Source: a bacterium
Lineage (GTDB): Bacteria; Patescibacteriota; Minisyncoccia; UBA6257; GWB1-50-10
DNA: 26,109 nt
NCBI GenBank assembly: GCA_021791135.1
Contig: JAJYXD010000008.1
Span: 2,147 to 28,255 of the forward strand
Reading direction: 5' to 3'
Shown: positions 21,367 to 26,109 of the stretch, piece by piece
Layout of the letters: every line of letters begins with the position of its first letter
Position numbering within the stretch: position 1 is the stretch's first letter
Program-made: the position numbers and the translations under genes
The notes under the pieces: generated by a model
What the model was told of the DNA's origin: nothing
The model's database searches: none
What the model saw: only the letters and a program-made list of their open reading frames with translations

Positions 21367-23037
21367 TCAGGTGTTCCACCCGACAGGTCCCGTAAGTCGT
21401 TCGATTTCCTCGAACGAGGTGACCCCTAAAAGAACTTTCAACACCCCGTCTTCTTGCATCGTAACCATTCCCGTATCTTTTGCCAAGCGCTTCAGCTCTA
21501 TCTCCGTGGGATTTTTATAGATCTCCGCTTCGATCGTCTCATTGACTGGGAAAAGCTCGAATATGGAGGTTCTTCCGCGATATCCGAGATTGCCGCACTC
21601 CGCACACCCCTTCGGTTCGAATATTGTCGGTGCGGCGTAACGCGTTCTGTCGACTCGGGAAGGGAGCTTTGTAAGGAATGTTTTTATATTCTTCTTCAGC
21701 GCCTCATCAAGCTCTTTACCGACCTTACATTTATTACAAAGTACGCGGACAAGACGCTGCGCGATGACAAGACTCAAGGACGGTCCCAGAATATTCCCTT
21801 GAATTCCGAGATCGATGAGTCGCGGAATCGCGCCCACCGCGTCGTTCGTGTGGAGCGTGGAGAATACAAGGTGTCCGGTCAAAGACGCATTCAAGGCGAT
21901 CTCCGCGGTTTCTTTGTCGCGGATTTCTCCGACGAGAATGATGTTCGGATCCTGTCTCAATATCGAGCGGAGACCCGATGCGAAGGTGTAGTTTGCATCC
22001 GGATCCACCTGGGTCTGTGAAATTCCCGTGAGGTGGTACTCGATGGGGTCCTCGATGGTGATGATTTTTATCTCTGGCTTTCGGACATAGGTGAGAAAAG
22101 CGTAGAGCGTCGTCGTCTTGCCCGATCCGGTGGGGCCGGTGTTCAGGATAAGACCGTTCGGTTCCTTAATAACTCGCTTCGCGATCTCGAGATCGTCCGT
22201 GCGCCAGCCGAGATCCTCCAGATTCACCTTAAGCGCCTTGGGGTCAAGGAGACGAAGCACCGCCGTCTCCCCGAACTCGGAGGGAATGATGGAGGTGCGC
22301 ATCTCGATCGATCGATCTTTGAGCCCGATCGTGAAACGGCCGTCCTGGGGCTCGTCCCGTATGTTGAGTTTCAGGTTGGAGAGAAGTTTTATTCTCGTAA
22401 CGAGAAGCTCATACGTGTGACGAGGAAATTCTCCGTAGGCGAGATGCAGAAGCCCGTCGATTCGAAGACGAAATGCGCCCACGTCTTTCGAGGGCTCGAG
22501 GTGAATGTCCGAAGCGTGAAGCGCGAGAGCGCCGCTCAAGATGATTTCCAGAATTTCGGAGGTGTAGGGACTCTTAAACTCGCGGATGTTTTTTTCGAGA
22601 TCCTCCAGACTGTGAATCGTTTCTTCTATCGAGTGCAGGCGCGCTTCATTGATTTCGACGCGTCCGCTGATCTCCTTTTCGTGCAGGATGTACTGGTAAT
22701 ACGACCACGCGTGCGAGAGGCCGGTCATTGAGCATATGACGACTTTCACTTCGAATTTTTTCTTCAACTCATCAAGGAGTGTTTTTGTTTCCGGTTTTTC
22801 CGAATCGAAGATCGCAACGATGAGCGTTTTTTTCACGAGCTGGAGCGGCGCGAGAAGCGCCTTTTTTGCGTCGGTCTCGAGAACAAGCGAAAGCGCCTTG
22901 ATCTCGGTCGGAACCGAGGTTGAGATGAGATCCGCATAGGGAAGCCCGAGTTTTTGGGCGCGCCGTTTCGCGTCGTTCTCTTCCGCCTCTCTTCTTTGTC
23001 GCCGCACCTGCTCTTCAAGCGCTTTTGATTGAAGCAT
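21367..23037 (-). CDS. pilB: type II secretion / type IV pilus assembly ATPase (GspE/PilB family)
   Basis: 556 residues. N-terminal domain with a charged coiled start (1-30) and an MshEN-like region (to ~125); N2 domain with ASDIHLEP (175-182) and FRLRIDG (189-195); ATPase core with Walker A GPTGSGKTTT (301-310), the Asp box IITIEDPIEY (325-334), Walker B ILVGEIRD (367-374) and the His box TGHLVFSTLHTNDA. A zinc site has C434/C437 and C478/C481. It powers extension of type IV pili at the cytoplasmic membrane; GspE and PilB cannot be separated from sequence alone. No other pilus genes are adjacent. A leaderless-type promoter precedes it. Confidence 0.92.
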   Translation of the reverse strand: MLQSKALEEQVRRQRREAEENDAKRRAQKLGLPYADLISTSVPTEIKALSLVLETDAKKALLAPLQLVKKTLIVAIFDSEKPETKTLLDELKKKFEVKVVICSMTGLSHAWSYYQYILHEKEISGRVEINEARLHSIEETIHSLEDLEKNIREFKSPYTSEILEIILSGALALHASDIHLEPSKDVGAFRLRIDGLLHLAYGEFPRHTYELLVTRIKLLSNLKLNIRDEPQDGRFTIGLKDRSIEMRTSIIPSEFGETAVLRLLDPKALKVNLEDLGWRTDDLEIAKRVIKEPNGLILNTGPTGSGKTTTLYAFLTYVRKPEIKIITIEDPIEYHLTGISQTQVDPDANYTFASGLRSILRQDPNIILVGEIRDKETAEIALNASLTGHLVFSTLHTNDAVGAIPRLIDLGIQGNILGPSLSLVIAQRLVRVLCNKCKVGKELDEALKKNIKTFLTKLPSRVDRTRYAAPTIFEPKGCAECGNLGYRGRTSIFELFPVNETIEAEIYKNPTEIELKRLAKDTGMVTMQEDGVLKVLLGVTSFEEIERLTGPVGWNT

Positions 23038-23044
23038 TTCTATA

Positions 23045-23073
23045 AGTGTAGAGCGTTTTTTGAGGGCTCACAA
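23045..23073 (-). promoter_or_regulatory. promoter of the pilB/gspE gene
   Basis: -35 TTGTGA (23068-23073), 17-bp spacer, -10 TACACT (23045-23050), each four of six. The -10 ends seven bases before the ATG, placing the transcription start on the start codon. The rest of the 231-base gap to 23269 holds a small palindrome (GAGACC/GGTCTC, near 23120) and the promoter and leader of the next gene. Confidence 0.45.
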
Positions 23074-23164
23074 GAAGAAAACCACCCGCAGAGAGTGAGA
23101 CGATAAAAGGAGACCCGGTCTCTATGAGAAAGCCGTGCCTCCGAATATTGCGCCGTGAGTAGGT

Positions 23165-23193
23165 TTGACAGAAATGTAAATTTTATGTATAAC
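23165..23193 (+). promoter_or_regulatory. promoter of the secreted-protein gene
   Basis: -35 TTGACA (23165-23170, perfect), 17-bp spacer, -10 TATAAC (23188-23193). Predicted start near 23200, giving a leader of about 69 bases, much longer than for neighbouring genes. Confidence 0.75.
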
Positions 23194-23239
23194 CTTTCTA
23201 GAAGGTAAGGATTTTACTCGATTAATTTAAAAACTAAAA

Positions 23240-23259
23240 CCAGTCGTCTGACTGGAGGA
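23240..23259 (+). promoter_or_regulatory. strong Shine-Dalgarno touched by a hairpin
   Basis: GGAGGA (23254-23259) lies nine bases before the GTG start, a textbook ribosome-binding site and rare in this window. A 6-bp hairpin CCAGTC (23240-23245) / GACTGG (23250-23255) includes its first two Gs, so folding could limit ribosome access. A four-codon frame (ATG 23261 to TGA 23272) starts in between and ends across the GTG. Confidence 0.55.
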
Positions 23260-23268
23260 GATGAGAAA

Positions 23269-24018
23269 GTGAAGAAAGCAATATTTCTTGTTTTTGTGTT
23301 TTCTACCGCTTTGTTTGCGCAGCAAACAATGCAGGTGACCATTCCCTCGCCCGCAAAATCCATTCTGAATCTTTTCGGATTAGCGAAGGAGAAAATCCTT
23401 GTTTTCAACCCAACCCCGTTTACCGCCGATGTTTTGGCGCTTGGGAAATCCGTGGGTCGTGTTGCTCCCGGCGGAATTGCGTGGGGAACCCACTCCGTAA
23501 AATTCAACGGAGAACAGTACCCGTTTATATGTTGGTTGCTTGATGGTTCTGGATCAAGGGTGGGTGTTGCATACGGAGCCCCAAGTTTCTATGAAAATCA
23601 GCTCGGAGAATGGACCATCACACAGGTCTATTACCCGGAAGGAAGATACTCGCTTTACAGTTACTACGGAGTATCTCCGTACGGAACGCCCGATCTTCCG
23701 GAGGACAAAGAAGTTGATTTTCCAGGAATTTCTTTGGGAACCACGGTGTACGTGCAGTTTATAAACTGTACACGCTTTGATGTAGAAGCGAAGCTCGGAA
23801 CTGGTCACAGTGTTCGTATACCGAGCATGCAGGACATAACACTTCCCTACGAAAACGTTCTCAGAATAGACGGAACCGTTCCCGTTAAGTTTATATATGG
23901 TGACAGAGGAAGAGAAATTGGGTGGTCCAATTCAGATTTTTCTGTTTGGACAAACAATACGCCGCGCGCAGTACAGATATTACTCACCCCCTCCATCATA
24001 AGAAATACGCTTTATTAA
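23269..24018 (+). CDS. secreted protein of unknown function
   Basis: 249 residues from GTG 23269, chosen for the GGAGGA nine bases upstream and the immediate signal peptide (MKKAIFLVFVFSTALFAQ, cleavage likely after AQ, about 18-19). The mature protein is beta-rich and aromatic, with many Tyr, Trp and Gly, for example a YYPEGRYSLYSYYGVSPYG stretch at about 124-142; only two Cys (C85, C164) are seen in the mature part. No lipobox, membrane segment or catalytic motif is visible. Third-position base use is more AT-rich than in neighbours, and the gene has a consensus promoter, a long leader and a strong ribosome-binding site. Together these hint at recent arrival or high expression. I do not recognise the family. 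Confidence 0.75.
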   Translation: MKKAIFLVFVFSTALFAQQTMQVTIPSPAKSILNLFGLAKEKILVFNPTPFTADVLALGKSVGRVAPGGIAWGTHSVKFNGEQYPFICWLLDGSGSRVGVAYGAPSFYENQLGEWTITQVYYPEGRYSLYSYYGVSPYGTPDLPEDKEVDFPGISLGTTVYVQFINCTRFDVEAKLGTGHSVRIPSMQDITLPYENVLRIDGTVPVKFIYGDRGREIGWSNSDFSVWTNNTPRAVQILLTPSIIRNTLY

Positions 24019-24027
24019 TTCATTCCG

Positions 24028-24057
24028 GCCCGCGATCAGTTTTTTCTGACCGCGGGC
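24028..24057. terminator. GC-rich hairpin between the secreted-protein gene and holA
   Basis: GCCCGCGATCAG (24028-24039) pairs with CTGACCGCGGGC (24046-24057) with one A/C mismatch and a TTTTTT loop. It lies nine bases after the stop at 24018. There is no 3' U-tract, so termination efficiency is uncertain, but position and stability suggest it ends or protects the transcript. Confidence 0.5.
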
Positions 24058-24064
24058 TGAATAC

Positions 24065-24092
24065 TTGTGGTGGTATCGAATGTTTCTATAAT
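24065..24092 (+). promoter_or_regulatory. holA promoter
   Basis: -10 TATAAT (24087-24092, perfect), 16-bp spacer, weak -35 TTGTGG (24065-24070). Six bases separate the -10 from ATG 24099, predicting a leaderless transcript. Confidence 0.5.
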
Positions 24093-24098
24093 ATCTTC

Positions 24099-24917
24099 AT
24101 GGTCATCTACCTCTACGGACCCGACTCCTACAGACGCCAAAAGAAACTTCAATCATTCCTTTCCGAATATAAGAAGAAATATCCGAACCTCGATCTCTTC
24201 TCCGTCGATCTCGAGGACGAGCCGAAGAGTTGGGAGAAGGTAAGAGATTTTTTGAATCAGCCCTCGATGTTCGTGGATTCGAAGGTCGCCGTGGTAAAAA
24301 ATCCCGGCGAGGCGAAGGAGAAAGAGTGGATTAAAGTCATTAAATCATTTTTAAAAGATGAGAAGACCTTTCTCATTCTTTCCGAAGGAAAAAAACCGCT
24401 CAAGGATTTTCATTTCCTCCTCGAGTTGCCGGTGCGCGCCCAGGAGTTCAAAATTCTCGAGGGACGCTTTCTCGAGGTGTTCGTGCGCGAAGAAATGAAG
24501 ACGAGAGCGATCGAACTAACGCCGGAGGCGCTCCGCTTCTTCCTCGGGTTTCTCGAGTCGGAAGAAGAACGAAGCTGGGTCGCGGTCGCCGAACTCGATA
24601 AACTCTCCCTTCTCGGAAATAAAAAGCCGCTCTCACGGAGCGAGCTTGAGGAATATATCAACTACTCTTTGAAGTTCGAAGTATTTCGCGTGGCGAGAGA
24701 AATGCTCTCGACGCGAAACTGGAAGGAGCGGGTATCGCTTCTGGAACGCCTGTTCCTCCAGCACGAGGCGGGCGCCTACATTTTTAACTCGCTCGCGTAC
24801 GGTGCGCGCGGAAGCGAGCTTATCGCCCTCGCCGACTATGACGTGGCGGTGAAAAGCGGAACGATGGAGTACGAAGAAGCGCTTCTACACTTTGCGCTCC
24901 TGGGAGCCCGCGCGTAG
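24099..24917 (+). CDS. holA: DNA polymerase III delta subunit (clamp loader)
   Basis: 272 residues from ATG 24099 (MVIYLYGPDSYRRQKKLQSF). Longer in-frame starts run back into the preceding gene and lack similarity. The YGPDSY-R start, the LFSVDLEDEP strand, MFVDSKVAVVKNP, and the later FLEVFVREEMKTRAIELTPEALRFF and NYSLKFEVFRVAREML segments match the delta-subunit fold: an AAA+-like module without Walker A plus a helical collar. It opens the DnaN ring for loading. It converges on rpsT, and the two coding regions overlap by 33 bases (24885-24917). Confidence 0.85.
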   Translation: MVIYLYGPDSYRRQKKLQSFLSEYKKKYPNLDLFSVDLEDEPKSWEKVRDFLNQPSMFVDSKVAVVKNPGEAKEKEWIKVIKSFLKDEKTFLILSEGKKPLKDFHFLLELPVRAQEFKILEGRFLEVFVREEMKTRAIELTPEALRFFLGFLESEEERSWVAVAELDKLSLLGNKKPLSRSELEEYINYSLKFEVFRVAREMLSTRNWKERVSLLERLFLQHEAGAYIFNSLAYGARGSELIALADYDVAVKSGTMEYEEALLHFALLGARA

Positions 24918-25160
24918 TCGCTTCGTAAGACGCGATTTCAAACGGTTTGCTTTGCCGCGCTTGATAAGTTTTACCTTCCTCATCTTATCAATGGTCTTAT
25001 AAAGCGAAGGAAGCTGGGCGGCCGCCTTCGGATCGTTCGAGGCGGTGAGTTTTTTAAACTCTTTTATGGAGGAGAGCATCTTCTTCTTTCTTACGATGTT
25101 CCGTTTTCGTCTGCGCGCGGTCTGTCGATAGGCTTTTTGCGCTGATTTCGTGATAGGCAT
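24885..25160 (-). CDS. rpsT: 30S ribosomal protein S20
   Basis: 91 residues with the S20 start MPITKSAQKAYRQTARRRKRN, then KKMLSSIKEFKKL, and a Lys/Arg-rich helical remainder with the conserved KANRLKSRLTKR stretch (70-81). It binds the 5' domain of 16S rRNA. Its last eleven codons overlap the end of holA on the other strand. The promoter lies so close that the transcript would carry only about two untranslated bases. Confidence 0.95.
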   Translation of the reverse strand: MPITKSAQKAYRQTARRRKRNIVRKKKMLSSIKEFKKLTASNDPKAAAQLPSLYKTIDKMRKVKLIKRGKANRLKSRLTKRLRAGSQERKV

Positions 25161-25169
25161 AGTACGTTT

Positions 25170-25198
25170 ATACTATGATTTCCGGCTCTCATTGTCAA
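25170..25198 (-). promoter_or_regulatory. rpsT promoter
   Basis: -35 TTGACA (25193-25198, perfect), 17-bp spacer, -10 TAGTAT (25170-25175), the same -10 hexamer as the structured-RNA promoter. The -10 ends nine bases before the ATG, so the mRNA is nearly leaderless. Confidence 0.65.
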
Positions 25199-25204
25199 TT
25201 GAAA

Positions 25205-25235
25205 TTAGGACTTCTCCGTCGGTCCGGACTATAAT
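25205..25235 (+). promoter_or_regulatory. ruvA promoter
   Basis: -10 TATAAT (25230-25235, perfect), eight bases before ATG 25244. The best -35 is the poor TTAGGA (25205-25210) with a 19-bp spacer. A leaderless or near-leaderless transcript is predicted. Confidence 0.45.
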
Positions 25236-25243
25236 AAAGACGT

Positions 25244-25822
25244 ATGATTTATACAGTTGAAGGAACACTCTCGCGCCGCGAAGATCATTTCCTCGTGGTG
25301 AAGACGGGAGGAATCGGATTCAAGATATTTACGAACGAACGGACGCTCTCGCGGCTGCCTCACGAAGGAAACGAGGTGGCGCTCTTTTGTCACCTTTACG
25401 TGCGTGAGGACCAGCTCGATCTCTACGGATTCTCGGAGGAGGGAGCGCTCAAACTCTTCGAATTTCTCATTTCCGTTTCCGGCGTGGGTCCCAAGACCGC
25501 ACTCTCGGTTCTGGACGTCGACACGGTGGAGCATGTGATGGCCGCGATCATCAACAAGCAGACCGAGGTCCTCGCGCGCGCTTCGGGTATCGGAAAGAAG
25601 ACCGCGGAGCGTATTGTGCTTGAGCTTAATAATAGAATCGCGCTTCCGAAAGCGGAGGCGATGGGACGGGTGGTGAGTGCGAACATGGAGATAGAAGACG
25701 CGCTCTCGGGGCTCGGCTATGGGAGGCAGGAGATACGAAAAGCGCTGGAAGAGCTGGGGCCGGAAGAGAAGACCCTTGAGGATCGTCTGCGGCAGGCGTT
25801 AAGGATCCTGGGAAAGCACTAA
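25244..25822 (+). CDS. ruvA: Holliday junction DNA-binding protein RuvA
   Basis: 192 residues. N-terminal OB fold (1-62, MIYTVEGTLSRR to HLYVREDQLDLYGF); two helix-hairpin-helix motifs, SGVGPKTALSVL (79-90) and SGIGKKTAERIVLEL (114-128); and a C-terminal domain (from ~146, EDALSGLGYGRQEIRKAL) that contacts RuvB. It binds the four-way junction and recruits RuvB. It is separate from ruvB and ruvC, which are in one minus-strand run, and is followed seven bases later by a Mur-ligase gene. Confidence 0.96.
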   Translation: MIYTVEGTLSRREDHFLVVKTGGIGFKIFTNERTLSRLPHEGNEVALFCHLYVREDQLDLYGFSEEGALKLFEFLISVSGVGPKTALSVLDVDTVEHVMAAIINKQTEVLARASGIGKKTAERIVLELNNRIALPKAEAMGRVVSANMEIEDALSGLGYGRQEIRKALEELGPEEKTLEDRLRQALRILGKH

Positions 25823-25829
25823 TCTTAGA

Positions 25830-26109
25830 ATGTACGAAAAACTCAAGAGAATTTATCACTTCTTGATGGCGTGGGCGGGAAGTGTGTGGTACGGACATCC
25901 CTCGCGGAAGCTTTTTGTGATAGGAGTAACGGGAACGAAGGGAAAATCAAGCACGCTTGAAATTATAAATGCCGTACTCGAAACGGCGGGGAAGAAAACC
26001 GCGCTTCTTGGATCGGTGCGGAGAAAAGTGCTTCACGAGAGTAAGAAAGGAAAGACGGGAAACACCATGCCCGGCCGTTTCGCGATTCAGGGATTTCTCC
26101 ACGACGCGG
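25830..26109 (+). CDS. Mur ligase family protein (MurE-like), 3' end outside the window
   Basis: ATG 25830 starts a frame still open at the window end (93 codons visible). MYEKLKRIYHFLMAWAGSVW is followed directly by FVIGVTGTKGKSSTLEII, with the P-loop GTKGKS at 35-40, and by GNTMPGRFAIQGFL (78-90), matching the central ATPase domain of Mur ligases. Only about 28 residues precede the first beta strand, so the usual N-terminal UDP-substrate domain (about 90-100 residues in MurE) is absent, as in MurT- and folylpolyglutamate-synthase-like members. It would ligate an amino acid or similar group to a cell-wall precursor. The exact substrate cannot be told from this fragment. It follows ruvA by seven bases. 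Confidence 0.75.
   Translation, partial: MYEKLKRIYHFLMAWAGSVWYGHPSRKLFVIGVTGTKGKSSTLEIINAVLETAGKKTALLGSVRRKVLHESKKGKTGNTMPGRFAIQGFLHDA

Noticed and set aside
21454..22731. Plus-strand frames of 188 and 232 aa within the pilB region
   Set aside because: Fully antisense to a highly conserved ATPase gene and without recognisable motifs or start signals.
1..26109. CRISPR array, tRNA or rRNA genes, prophage or complete insertion sequence
   Set aside because: No regularly spaced repeats, tRNA cloverleaf with T-arm signature, rRNA sequence, phage structural genes or transposase gene were seen on reading both strands.

Overview
The window is chromosomal DNA of a Patescibacteria (Candidate Phyla Radiation) bacterium, most likely of the Parcubacteria/Paceibacteria side. 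This is inferred from gene content: a PrgI / split VirB4 / TrbC-like pilin cluster, unusually short versions of housekeeping proteins (KhpB, Mur ligase, PolA with a shrunken exonuclease region), and dense packing with ATGA overlaps. TGA is used as a stop many times, so this is not a UGA-recoding lineage such as Gracilibacteria or Absconditabacteria.

Layout. (1) 1-7776, plus strand: a type IV secretion / conjugation-like envelope cluster. It has a 5'-truncated charged protein, a PrgI-family membrane protein, a VirB4 ATPase split into two overlapping genes, a small membrane protein, a secreted Ig-like protein, a pilin-like membrane protein fused to an M15/LAS-type peptidase domain, and a membrane-anchored beta-propeller-like protein. 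Two strong hairpins (7815-7848, 7908-7949) close it. (2) 7964-12265: the origin region. rpmH-rnpA-yidC-khpB run left on the minus strand with overlapping ends; dnaA and dnaN run right. DnaA boxes lie in both intergenic gaps and the dnaA-dnaN gap ends in CTA triplets. rpmH (44 aa) and its promoter are described here from direct reading. (3) 12262-15029, minus strand: a class A penicillin-binding protein and a 54-aa very acidic protein with its own promoter and terminator. (4) 15119-21048, minus strand: ruvB-tsaE-polA-histidine kinase-ruvC, tightly overlapping. (5) 21065-21365: a 97-bp inverted-repeat element followed by a promoter, a structured non-coding RNA and a terminator. (6) 21367-26109: pilB/gspE (minus), a secreted protein of unknown function (plus), holA (plus), rpsT (minus), ruvA (plus) and the start of a Mur ligase gene (plus).

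The most notable finding is a family of small mobile elements. Two copies (16935-17175 and 21065-21161) share a 13-bp terminal inverted repeat, TCCCTCACATAAC, and each is flanked by a 4-bp target duplication (TTCA and TTGA). The larger copy is a decayed GIY-YIG nuclease gene whose start and stop codons lie inside the terminal repeats. It is inserted exactly in the ATGA overlap between polA and the histidine kinase, and the duplication plus the terminal A of the repeat recreate both the stop and the start codon. The smaller copy is inserted at the -35 box of the non-coding RNA promoter, and the duplicated TTGA leaves that box intact. The two copies have unrelated interiors, which suggests non-autonomous elements moved by one enzyme encoded elsewhere.

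A second pattern is leaderless expression. rpmH, the PBP gene, gspE, holA, rpsT and ruvA each have a sigma70-like -10 hexamer ending 6-9 bases before the start codon and no visible Shine-Dalgarno sequence. The secreted-protein gene at 23269 is the opposite, with a long leader, a strong GGAGGAG and a hairpin touching it.
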